Assembly (NCBI GenBank): GCA_036924285.1
Contig: JAYKYS010000002.1
Location: forward strand, 41,059,501 to 41,123,500
DNA from: Asterella californica
Lineage: Eukaryota > Streptophyta > Marchantiopsida > Marchantiales > Aytoniaceae
Reading direction: 5' to 3'
DNA length: 64,000 nucleotides
Of the stretch, positions 35,488 through 46,404 are shown one piece after another. Every line of letters starts with the position of its first letter. Positions within the stretch are counted from its first letter, which is position 1. The translations under genes and the position numbers were made by a program. Below the pieces are notes generated by a model. The model did no database searches, had not been told where the DNA came from, and saw only the letters and a list, made by a program, of their open reading frames with translations.

Positions 35488-36299
35488 TGGTGTCTTCTAG
35501 GGATGCGTGCAATACTTACGGACTTGTTTAAAGTAGTAAGAGAACTTCTCGCACGTTCTTAGAGGAGTGGTAAGGTGACCCCATAGTACTAAGGAGAAAC
35601 TGTTGTTGTGGTAGTGTTTGTCTATACCGTAGAGACGCGTATGGAGACAATTGATGACAATTGTCTTGGGTGAGCTAGTAGAGCTACCACAAAGATACTT
35701 TTGTAGCTACTAGAGTTGTGGACATCTAGTTAGTGACCTTAGATACATGTTATGACAGTTGGTGGTCATATATTGTGCATGTGGTCATCAAAGAAGAGTC
35801 GTCAGTCCGGATGGGGTTGGATTTCTCGTTATGTGAATGTTTGAGTGTGGAGGGTTATCGTTTGGACTTCTTGTGATTGGAATCCCTCCATATTCTGCTT
35901 CATGTTTGTGCACTGTGTTTGCTTGTGTTGGCGCTTGATTTTTGAAGTGAGTTCACTCCAATGTGTTGTCGATAGTGAGACTGGAGTTGCAGACCAGTCA
36001 GACTATTTTTGTTTCTCTCACGGTGAGGTTGGACTAACGACTAATAGACCGTGGGAGGCTGTCTGTGGTGATGACAGATACAAGTTGTCTTTACATTGAC
36101 CATCTTAGTAGTGGATAGGTGAGCTCAGTAGGAGCGAGGGTTAAGCAAGTTGTGGTTACGGTGGTGACAGAGATTTTGATATTCTGGTTGGAGAGTGTGT
36201 TCCTGAGATTCTATCATCACGTAGTTCTCGGGAGGTTGTGATGGAGACTTATCGGACAATGTGTATACACGGAGTGGGGTGAGATATCGACTACCTATA

Positions 36300-36304
36300 C
36301 CATT
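36300..36304. other. Target site duplication, left (CCATT)
   Basis: CCATT immediately before the TGTAGTGACG start of the left LTR. The same five bases follow the right LTR at 54712-54716. Copy B has the uninterrupted site (ACCATTGTCGTCGG at 14530-14543), so the empty site can be read directly. Confidence 0.95.
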
Positions 36305-39300
36305 TGTAGTGACGAAGGATTTCTCCTTTTGCCCATTTAGTATACAAGATATCGTTCCCACAGAGGATTTGCACAAGTAACGCTGCTCTAAGTTCTAAGA
36401 CCTGTTCAAACACACAAACACACGGGTTTTGCCTAGAAATCCCGTCTTCTCACAAAACCACACAAAACAACACGTCTTCCAGACACGCCAAATGGTGCTC
36501 TGGACCCAAACAAACAACTACCAATTACAATATCACACAACTATTCACAGAGAAGTTCGGGAAGACGATCTTCCTACTTCCAGATTGCTTCTTTCGGTCT
36601 TCTCGATACCGTCTTCCCGAAGCGATTCTCGTCTTCTGGGGGTTCAACTCGTCTTCTCACACCTCCAGAAGGCTGTCCTACTTCGCAGAAGTCGACTAGC
36701 AACGGTCGTTACACCTTATTCTCACACTCACATTTCAACGGGTTAGATCAATCACAGGGTGTATGCCCCCTGTAGCCTTCCCAGGCCTACGGAAGTTGTC
36801 TTCCTGCAGCACTACAACGACATTCACCTTCACGGAAGCTCAATAGAAGTATTGGAAACTCACTAGAAGAAGGTAAGAAGATGGGGAGGATGGGAGAAGA
36901 TGGGGAAGATGAGAAAAGTCAAACAAGAGAAAACAAGATGAAAAGAGTAAATTAAGATTCCGACAGGCTTCTAGTCCGGATCCTGACTAACAAGCCATCC
37001 CTGCTTGTAATAGTTTGGGGAGGAAGACAACAAACGTGAGTACTGTTGCACCGTCTTCTACTCGAGGATGTCGTCTTCTGTTGCGGGAAGAAGGCTTCTT
37101 TCTTCTTCACTTCGCTGCTCTGACTGCTCTGTCTTCTGGGATCCCTTACCCAGAAGACCGTTCGTACGTAGATCCCAAGTGCTCTACTGAACGAGTCAAG
37201 CTACACTTCCACAACTGCTGACAGTCACCGCCACTCAAGAAGAACACTTCCCATGCACAATTGGGAGCGAATTCAATGAACCCACCATCCAGAAGACATG
37301 GACAAAGCTTCTGCACTCAAATCCACAATCTATTCCCCGAGAAGAAGTCACAATGGCATTGGGAAGCTCACTCCCTCTACTTCCTGCGTCTACTCCTCGA
37401 CACACCAGCCTAGCTAACAGGACTGCACGAGGATGCCGTTCTCTGTTCTTAGACTGTACACTACTTCTATCTACATCGTCGAACCACTGCTGGTGCGAGT
37501 ATGCAGACCCCTCCGGTATATTCCAAGACTATTCGTATGTTTCCAACGACGGGTGTAGTGCGCTAAGATTGTCTCTGCTCTAATGTGTCTCGCATGCCTG
37601 TCTGTAGAATCAGTGTGTATGTTCAGTTACTACAGAATTCTACAGAACTGGCCGAACTGGCAGAGCTCTTTCTCCTACTCTGCTATCCTACTTATGCTGC
37701 CACCGTGAGAACCAGGGGAGGCGACCACCAGGGAGAGAGAGGCGCTGACAGGAGGTTGTCACCTCACATGCAAGCGGTTCCCCTGCCCGAATTGGTCGTC
37801 CATCTTGTCCTTCCTACGCTACCTATGCTGCCACATGGTGTCCTAACTAATATTACATGGGAAAACTGCCATCCTTAAGATAGCATGTTCGATTTTACTA
37901 TATTTGGAAATGGAGTTACTAACTACTCAGATTGCACGGAGGCAATCTCTACCTGATCTGCTCCTATCGGAGCTCCTAATGCGACTTCTGATAAGCTAGA
38001 AAGCCCTGCAGTTACCTCGGGTGTCACTGAGGTGGCTTCCTCTTCTTCGTCTCTTGCTGGCTCTGCTTCGGCTTCGACTTCTGCTTCGGAAGACAGAAGC
38101 GTCTTCTGGGAAGCGGAGTCGACCTGTGCTTCTTTCGTCTTCTGAGGCACGAGTGCGGGACTAGGGACCATGGGGACCTCATGAGGATCCGGAGAAGTCG
38201 CTTCCTCCACGCGGAATACTTGGGAAGACGGCTCGTCTTCCTGTCTTCCAGAAGACATCTTGTCTTCCGGGGCGTCTTCTGGAGTCTTCTCGTCTTCCAA
38301 CGCTGTCACCACCAAGTGCACAACGAGATCGAACTCCTCCTTCTCCATTCCGGATCCAGTCGATGGTGCTGGAGCGTGGGAAGATGCGGTTGCAGGTGTC
38401 AGAAGCGAGGAAAGACCATAAAGTGTCTTCACTTCTTCTATCTGTCTATCCAAGTACCTGAACATGCTCTCGAGACATTCCACCAACATCGCTTTGGACT
38501 CGCTGTCCCATCCTCTAGCTAAGGTAAGTAACTTCCTACCCGCGGTGTAGTTGAACTTCTTTCGAAGCGCTTCCACCGACTATGCCAACATCTTCTGCGC
38601 ACAGGCCTCTGCTGCTTCCCTCTGCGTCTTCTCAGCTGCAGCTCGCGCTTCCGCGGCTTCTCGCTGCGTCTTCCATATGGTCTGCTCTTCTGCGAGGGCG
38701 GTGATCTTCTCCCGCACTCGGGTGACTTCCTGATTGCGCCGTTGTACCCGCGCCTGCAACTCCTGGTTGCTCTTCCGAAGCTGTACCAGCTCCTTGGCAG
38801 AAGCGGCTGCTTCCGCCTTGTACCTGGCCGCAAGCTTCTCCGTAGTGCGGAGGCTAGCGACTCCGTCTTCTTCTGGTCTTCCTCCTGTCGCAGCAAGGTG
38901 CGCAGGCCGAATCCAAGTTGTAAGGGCTTCTCCTGTGCCCTCGCTCTCCACTCCAGCAACTCCATAGCTGGCTGGATCTCCTTCTGGAAGTAGGCACTGA
39001 ACTCCTCCAGTCGTCTTCCTGCAGAAGACAAGTTCATCTCTACCACTCGCTCCATGGTGTCGACTTCGTCTTCCAGAGGCAAGGAAGCCTCTTCCACTAC
39101 TACAGCCTTCATCTTCTGCGCACGAGAAGAAGCTACTCTTCTCATCTTCCGGGTGGAAGACTCCTCATGGCAGGAGCGGCTCTCTTCTTTGCGCTTCCTC
39201 GCATCGCAGCAGGAGCGCCCATCCATCCTTCGTCTTCTGGAGTCTTCGGAAGACTCCCATGCGTTGCAGAAGCAATCTTCTGCTCCGATCGGGTACTCAG

Positions 39301-42247
39301 CAGGTCTTCTTCCGAGTCGGACTCCGATCTTGAGTGAATGAGGGAGATGGGTGTCCTCGGTACACTTCTGGGACCCATCTTCCTCAGTGGCGTGGCGTCT
39401 TCCGACCCACTAGACTCATCTTCCCTCACCAGAAGCGTCTTCTGGTGAGAGCCGGACCTCAGCTGTGGCATCAGAGTGGGAGGGGGCGTTGCTGCTGCCT
39501 CTCGATCGTCGTCTTCCGAGATCTCCTCCTTACCTCCTGTCGCTCCGTTGGTCCATACACTGCCAGTTGATCTTCCCTAAGATCCCCCATGGCTACATAC
39601 AAGTAGCAGATGAAGGGCGTCAGGTGTCCTCCCGCCGGGGTACCTAAGTATGCTAACTCCGTCTGTACATAGTTGTGGATGTACGCGCCCCAGTAGATGG
39701 GCACTCCGTCATCCCACACTGATTCCAAGAACTCCACGTCCTGATCTCCTAAATACCTTGTCTTCTGCGCTTTCCCCTTGGGAAAGAGATGCAGAAATAA
39801 CTTCGCCAGGAGGCGCTTCTTCGGCTCCCGGTAAGATTCTATCTTCCAACCGTTCCTCCCCTGCTTGTCTTCCACGAAAAGGTAGGTGGTGCTCCCAGGC
39901 ACATGCCACGAACTCACGATCCTAGGCAAGATCTTCTTCTCGTACCAATATCCTCGGTTCTCGGACTCAGGCTTGTGAAACGCCTTACGCCACCAGTCTT
40001 CAGTCCAAGAAGACGGTCTTCCCCGAGCTACTCCTGCCTTCGCAGGTACCCGGTTACGTGGTGGTAACGCTGCCCACACTTCCTCCAGAAGCCCTTGATC
40101 TGAGAGGTTCCAATCCCACATGAAGAAGTCGAGACCCAACTCCTTGAGGAAAGGAGTGACCTCGGCCAATTCTGCCGCTGGTAACACCAAGCCCCGCGGA
40201 TGCATCGACATACCCGGAAGATTTGTTGCACTAAACCACAAGCACCTACTATGAGCTGAAGGCTCAGTCCTTCCCGAATGCCCACAGTCTAGCTTCTACT
40301 TCTCAGAAGACGAAACTAGTCTTCCAGAAGACAGCTACTCCGTCTTCCGAGATTCTAATAGTATTTCCTAGATAGCTCTCGTCTTCCGAGCTATATCTAA
40401 ACAATCCTATCTAAGCAAGGCCTCGCATGGATTACCAAGAAGACAACCCACCTTGCATTACATCCTACTTCTTATTAGAAGATACAAGATATGCGAGAAG
40501 TAGAGTATAAGAAAGGTTCAGAAGATGGTTGCGGGCTCCTGCGGTGACAGTGGCCTCTGGGAAGACACTCGGGACAGCTTCTGATTAAATGTCTTTCTCG
40601 GAAGACTTCCCGAAGTCAGACTTCCCGAAGTCAGACTTCCCTTCACTGGTCTCACCTGTCTTCGTCTTCCTACGCGCAATCTATCCTCACAACAGACTCA
40701 AGACAACTGCACTCTGTTCTTTTGACTTCTCACCTCTCATACGCACTCAGAAGAAGCTTGCTGCATGATGGGAAGACATGACCCACGATCATTCCCTCCA
40801 GATTCTGCCAGCAAAACTTCTCACAACTCTCTTCTAAGTTCGGGAAGAAGAAGGAACGGCTACTATGGATCGGACAGAAGAGACCCGAATGGACCCTCGC
40901 GTCTTCTCGCTCATTTTGCCAGCCTTCCAGTCTTCTAGTCTCTCTAGGAAGATGGGGAGTTGAGAAGCTTGGAAGACCGGGAGGCACAGGCCTAGTTCTC
41001 GACTTCCAACTTCTCGAAATAACAAAACAACTCACCACACCACTCAGGATTCGTACCAAATCTCTCTAAACACAAAAGCAAAGCAAATCCACTCTTGATA
41101 CGAATTGTGTTTAGTCGACTTCCGAAGACAGACTTCCGAAGACAGTCAAGTTTAAGAAACCTCTTCCGAAGATGTTTCCATCTTCCGAATCGTCTTCTGT
41201 TCCAAGTTTCGGGGGTAGAGAGGTAATAGGGTAGGAAAATTGATAGTTGGGGTCTCCAATTTGAAGACTAGGAGTAGGGAAGCTCGAATTGAGCTCGGGA
41301 AGAAGCAATGAGATGTCTTGACAGAAATTGGGCAGCGCTTCCGCGCCCAATGTCTCAAATAGAAAGAATGGGGGGTGGGGGTAATTGATCAGGCTGCCTG
41401 CACACAATCAAAGAAGCGCGGGGAGTACCAGACAATGGCGAGAAGAAGTGGGAAGGGAAAAGAACAGGGGAAAGAACCTCTACAGTCTTCTTCGGCTCCT
41501 CGAGTTGCCTTCGACCTCCGCGCGCTTCTGGCTCTTGTCTTAGCTTCCAATGCGACTCCTCTCGACTGCACCCGCTGTCAATTTCGGTCCACACCTCGAT
41601 TCCACCTTCGCTTCTACTCGTCACTCTCCACTGTCAACTTCTCGGAAGCTCCACAGAAACGCCTTCGCCCTCTCTGCTGTTTGTGCTCTAGCAATTCGGT
41701 CTCACCCTTCGCCTAGCTGCCAACTTGTTCTCTCCTACCTCGATGTCTCACTCGATTCCTCTCTCAATGCTAACTCGCGAAGCTCACTCTCTCAATCGAT
41801 CTTCTCAAGCGCGCTGTGCTGCGAGAAGTTGGAATGCGCCTAATGTGCTTCTTCACACATCTTCCCCGCAGATTAGGGGTTCTCGACCTTGGGTGTCTTC
41901 CTGACCTACCTACCTATTCGGTGCGCTCCAGTAGGTACACCTACTGTCTTACCCAAAAACTCGTGGTTGGTCCTTCGCGGTCGCTGTCTTCTGGAAGACA
42001 GGTGTCTTTCGCCGTCTTCCCGTCTTCCGCCGTCTTCCCGTCTTCTGAAGACGCAACTGAGAAGACGCTCTTCCGAAGACGGTCGTCTTCCGAAGAAGTC
42101 AACTTCTTATTACAAACATCTCTTAAGATCATTTTCCTGTTAAAGAAGACGTAACCTTAAGTAACAACGCTTCTTCAGTTATACAAACAAGTTATTAATC
42201 TTAAAAATTTCAAAAATTCGTGCATCTTGTAATTTGTGGGCACCACA
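36305..42247 (-). repeat. 3' LTR of the long-LTR element (5943 bp)
   Basis: It begins TGTAGTGACG and ends GGCACCACA on the + strand, so both ends are TG..CA with imperfect inverted ends (TGTAGTG against TGTGGTG). It is colinear with 48907-54711 over its whole length. Relative to the 5' LTR it has an extra ~126 bp near 41479-41604 and an extra ~36 bp near 41992-42030. It lacks 21 bp inside the coding region (at 38060) and differs in the number of short CTTCCGAAGAC and CTTCCCGAAGTCAGA units. A few scattered substitutions separate the two copies. Confidence 0.95.
37923..40211 (-). pseudogene. LTR-encoded protein, copy in the 3' LTR
   Basis: It starts ATG 40211 (MSMHPRGLVLPAAEL), and the N-terminal globular region is intact here. 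A one-base loss near 39530 (CTCCTTACC against CTCCTTTACC in the other LTR) shifts the frame, and a TAG at 38581-38583 breaks the coiled coil. Same domains as the 5' LTR copy (50530-52840). Unlike that copy, its beginning is undamaged, so the two copies together show the full extent. Function unknown. Confidence 0.7.
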
Positions 42248-42263
42248 TACGCCCACCCTCAAA
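42248..42263 (-). other. Polypurine tract of the long-LTR element
   Basis: On the - strand, TTTGAGGGTGGGCGTA lies directly before the TGTGGTG start of the 3' LTR. A purine-rich run at this place primes plus-strand DNA synthesis. The final gag-pol stop (TGA, 42259-42261) overlaps it. Confidence 0.8.
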
Positions 42264-43710
42264 TGTTTGCGTCCCCGCAAACATCAGTGGTTTCTGCACT
42301 TCTGTTTACGTCCAGTACTTCTTGACGCAGCCACCCATTGACACGAGTGGTCATCAGTGTACCGTCCAACTCTTCCAACTGCAAGGAGCCATTGTCGAAG
42401 ACCTCTAAGACACGGTAAGGTCCCATCCAGCGAAGATGAAGTTTCCCGGGGAACTTAATATGGCGGTTGTCGTAGAGAAGCACCAAGTCCTCATCCACAA
42501 CAGTTACCTTCCTCAACTTGCTATCGTAGTTTACCTTACGTTGCGCTTGCACCTCGTATGTCTTCTCCAAAGCTGCATTCCTGTCTTCTTCAAACTCTAC
42601 GAAATTCAGAAGACGCTGCTCCTGGCTCTCTTCTTCTCCCATGCGTTCGGATACGGCTAACCGGTATGTTGGGACTTCTAACTCAATGGGCACAATAGGT
42701 GTCATGCCGTAAGTTAGGTAGAAAGGCGTCTTCTGGGTTGTGACTTTAGGTGAAATCCTGAAAGCCCACAACACAGATGGCAGTTTCGTGTCCTAGTCAT
42801 ACGCATGGTTAACAGTTACCTTGTTCAGGATGTTACACAGAAGACCGTTCGACTTCTCTGTCAGTCCATTCGCTTTCGGGTTGTATGGCGTCGTCTTCCG
42901 ATGCTTAATCCTGAAGTATTGGGTCAGGAAGGAGATAGTCTCATTTAAGAAATGAGTACCCCTATCTGATACCAATTCCAGCGGACATCCGTACCTAGTG
43001 ATGATGTTATGCCAAAGAAACCTTGCTACTACTGCGGCATCGTTCTTTCTTGTGGCCTCGCCTTCCACCATCTTGGTGGCATAATCGGTAGCTATTAAGA
43101 TGTATCTTGCTCGTGTTCTTCTCGCCACCGGGGCGATAGGACCCACAAAGTCGATTCCCCACTTTTCAAACGGGGCAAGCGGAAGAATGGGGGTAAGAGG
43201 CCACCTTGTTGTAGCGGTCGGTCTTCCCACTCTCTGGCATGCGTCGCACTTCCTGATCTCCTGAAAAGTGTCTCGATACATAGTTGGCCACCAGTATCCG
43301 ACGTCTAGCATCTTCTTCACTGTGGTCTTCAACCCGTAGTGACCTCCAACATCTTCGTAGTGAAGACCTGTGATCACTGATGTTATCTCTGACGGCTCGA
43401 GACATCTTCTCAGCTTCTTGTCATGTCCCTTTCGGAACAGGATACCCTGGAAGATGGCGTAAGGTCCTGCCTTGTGTAAGAAGACAGCCTTCTACTCCGC
43501 ATCCAATCCCTCGGGATACTGTTGGTCTTCCAAGAACTTCCTTAAGTCTTTGAAGATCGACTCTTCTATAGAAGTCGCAAAGACTGGATCAGAAGATCTA
43601 GTCTCGTCTTCTGGGAAGCAGGCGGTACGCCCCCCCTCAGATGAAAGTGTCTCTGCGAAAACTGAAAACAACTTCTCGTCAGAAAACTCGTCTTCCACTT
43701 CATCTTCTCG
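42259..43710 (-). pseudogene. Integrase of the long-LTR element
   Basis: Zinc-binding start HYEDVGGHYG ... CDACQR (about 43370-43255). The catalytic acids are visible in GIDFVGPI (Asp), VSDRGTHF (Asp) and TEKSNGLL (Glu), so the DDE triad is intact. The C-terminal module has LHLRWMGPYRVLEVFDNGSL and ends at 42259. In-frame TAGs at 43492-43494 and 42793-42795 (the latter where related pol proteins have Trp in a D-W-D-T-K-L context) break it. A Glu/Asp-rich linker (43698-43495) separates it from RNase H. No chromodomain or PHD finger is present. Confidence 0.88.
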
Positions 43711-45744
43711 TCATTATGTCTCTAGTCTGGATAGGTAGTCAGCATTAACATGCTGTCTTCCGAGCCTATACTCAACTGTGTAAGTAAATTCTTGGAGTAG
43801 GAGAATCCACCTAGCTATCCTCCCAGACAAATCTGCTTTCTTTTCAAGATGTTTCAAAGAGAAGTGATCTACATAGAAGACGAACGGGTTTGCTAGAAGA
43901 TAGTGTCTAAACTTCCTACAGGAGTAAATCATGCCAAGACACTCCCTTTCAGTTGTCGAGTACTTCTTCTCTGCATCACTGAGCTGTCTTCCCGCGTAGT
44001 AGATGAGATAATCCTTCTTCTTCTCATCTTTCTGACTCAACACCACCCCGATGACGAAAGCAGAAACATCCACATAAATGTGGAAGACTCTTTCCCAATC
44101 AGGCGGCCGTAGGACAGGGGATTCCGACAGAAGTCTCTTCATTTCTTTGAATGCTTCTTGCTGCTCAGAAGACCAAACGTATGGTTCGTCCTTCTTCAGC
44201 AACTTAGTGAGTCTTCCGGCTACCTCTGCGTACCTGTCAATAAACCTCCTGTAGTATCCTACGTTGCCAAGGAAGCTTCTCAACTGTGTCAGGTTAGCAG
44301 GTGGGTGGAGTTTCATGATGACTTCCACCTTAGCACAGTCGACTTCTATACCTCGTCCGGAAATCCTATGTCATAGCAAGATCCCCTCTAACATACCAAA
44401 GAAGCACTTCTCAAGGTGAAGAGCCAAACGATGTTCTCTACACTTCAGAAAACACTTCCTTAGAAATATCAAGTGGTCTTCTCTCGATCCAAACACACAG
44501 AAATCATCCAAGAAGATCTCCATAAAGGTGCGAAGATACTCCTTGAAGATGGTAATCATCAACCTCTTGAATGTGGCGGGTGCATTGCATAAACCAAACG
44601 GCATTTGGTTGTACGCGTACGTGCCCCAATCAGTGGTGAAAGTGGTTTCCGACTTGTCTTCTTCTCTGATTGAAACTTGGTTGTACCCAGAATACCCATC
44701 CAGGAAGCTGTAGAACTCATGTCCTGCTACCTGGTCTAACACAGAGTCGGTGAATGGTAAAGGGTGATGATCCTTCTTCGTGGCCAAGTTCAACTTCCGG
44801 AAGTTCTGACACACTCGGATCTTCCCTGTCTGCTTCTTCGGCACGATGACAATAGGAGCTACCCACTCACTGCTAAGTACTGGGAAGATGACTCCTGCCT
44901 TCAGGTACTGGTCAATCTGGTCCTTCACCAGAAGCAAGTACTTGGGGTTGAGCCGATACTGCCTCTGCCGTGCGAGAACAACGCCCTCCAGTAAGTCGAT
45001 GCGATGCTCTCCCAACTCTCGAGGTATGCCCTTCATGTCTTCTATGGTCCAAGCGAAGACATCCTGGAACTCTGTTAGAAGTTCTCGGAAGTCTTCCAAC
45101 TGCTGGCCCTCGATCACCTTGGAAAGCTTCAGCTTCTTCCCAGGAGCAACCTCCATCTCTTGGAGATCATCCGGGTTTACCATTCCTTCAGTGTGACTGT
45201 ACTCACTGGCACCAAAGTATTCCGGTTTGGGAGCTTCTTCTGGTTCAGATTCGTCTTCTGGAAGACCAACTGTCGGATCTTCCGAAGGGAAGACGGTATT
45301 CTCGTCTTCTGGAAGCTCTTCTTCCGCAATCTCGTAGCACTCAATGTATCTACAGACCACATCTTCCACTTTCTCTGCTACTTCTGTAGTACCCACGTTA
45401 TTCGCCACCAACTCATTATACCGTTCATCACTGTCAGAAGACGCAGCTGAGTCTTCTGAAGTGTACCCCTCTGTTGTAGACGGAGTTTCACCTTGGTGTC
45501 CAATCTTGATCCAAGGAAGCGAGACCTTACTCTTCTCACCTGGCTTGGGTGTAGGATTGGGAAATCTCAAACGATGTCTTCTCCAGTCGGTATTCATATT
45601 TGCAGCATACAGCCATGGTCTTCCTATCAACACGTGATATCCAACCTTAGCTACAGGTCGCAAAATGATGTAAGTGAGGTAAAAAGATACTCCACCAATT
45701 ATCGTCAAGACATCTTTCAGTTGCCCCAAAGGTCGTCTTCTGGT
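43711..45744 (-). pseudogene. Reverse transcriptase and RNase H of the long-LTR element
   Basis: RT: VPKKQTGKIRVCQNFRKLN, FYSFLDGYSGYNQVSI, MPFGLCNAPATF, and the active site IFLDDFCVF (two catalytic Asp) around 44500. A TGA at 44371-44373 falls where the related copies have Gly before HRIS. Thumb/connection: LRSFLGNVGYYRRFI. RNase H: IYVDVSAFVIGVVLSQKD, TTERECLGMIYSC, FYVDHFSLKHL, NADYLSRL. It ends at the double stop TAA-TGA (43716-43711). An acidic linker (about 45460-45170) lies between protease and RT. Apart from the stops, all catalytic motifs are present. Confidence 0.9.
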
Positions 45745-46404
45745 CTAGTCCGTCATTCTGAGAATTCTCGGAGTAGGCTGGAACTCAGTGAAGCCTAAGG
45801 CATGCGCCGTTTCTTCGGTCATGATGTTAACTCCGGAGCCGGAATCAATGGGTACCTTCTTCAGAAGACAGCCATGGATCTCCATATCAAGTTCTGGGGC
45901 TCCCAAGTCCTCATGCTCTATTCTTAGGATCGGGGTGCTCTTGGGAAGTTTAGCTGTCCTCCTCTTCCTCGATCCTCGAAGCACAGATTGTAACAACTTC
46001 CTGTAACCAGCGTTGTCATCCAACAGCTGTTGGAAGGTTACATCTGCCTTCTGATTCCACAAGTCTCGCAAGAAGTCGTACGGAGATCTTTTCAGAAGGG
46101 TGACTGGAGTTTCCAACAGAGAAGATGTAGTGGTTGCTTCCTTGGGTGGAAGACCAGAAGAGTGTCTTCCCTCGACTGGAGGCTGTTCCCGTGAGACAGG
46201 TGTTGCCGTAGTCGGTGTAGGAAGCTGCTGTACTATCTTCCGTCTCTTCTCCAACTCTTCTTGCATGATCGCTTCAACCTCTTGTCTAATGTCAGGAGCA
46301 AAGTACTTCGGATCTTCTCGGTCGTAAGTAGGAGAAGACGGCCGCTCAAGAGAAGATGACCTCTCCTTACGCTGCTTCTTCTTCTTGACGTCCTTCTGAC
46401 GAGA
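45745..46404 (-). pseudogene. Aspartic protease segment of the long-LTR element
   Basis: In frame with gag after a TAA (46405-46407). The active site IDSGSGVNIMTEETAHALGF (about 45855-45796) has the intact Asp-Ser-Gly of retropepsins. The upstream part (MQEELEKRRKIVQQL ... YDFLRDLWNQKADVTFQQLL) resembles the gag-protease linker of plant Ty3 elements. The segment ends at TAG 45745-45747. The frame then continues into TRRRPLGQLKDVLTIIGGVS and VLIGRPWLY, the second half of the protease fold. Confidence 0.85.

Larger units (their letters stand above)
35092..36304 (+). mobile_element. PHD-family Ty3/gypsy element, copy C, left part (LTR and leader)
   Basis: It starts TGTCACATCAGTTTGGCACC and follows the copy B LTR to 35290, then jumps (a deletion relative to copy B, about 12770 to 13530) and continues through the leader to ACCATT at 36304. 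The rest of this copy resumes at 54712 beyond the inserted element. It interrupts the chromovirus RT. No gene in this part. Confidence 0.85.

Noticed and set aside
37353..37583. 76-residue + strand ORF MALGSSLPLLPAST, open in both LTRs
   Set aside because: Both LTRs are copies of one template, so shared openness is no evidence of selection; no domain recognised.
38181..38522. + strand ORFs inside the LTRs (for example 113 residues at 38181 and 50809)
   Set aside because: They are the complement of the better-supported - strand LTR gene; conservation between LTRs follows from their common origin.
41111..41150. Heat-shock elements in the LTR (alternating TTC/GAA)
   Set aside because: In CTTCCGAAGAC the TTC and GAA are one base apart, not the two bases that HSEs require.
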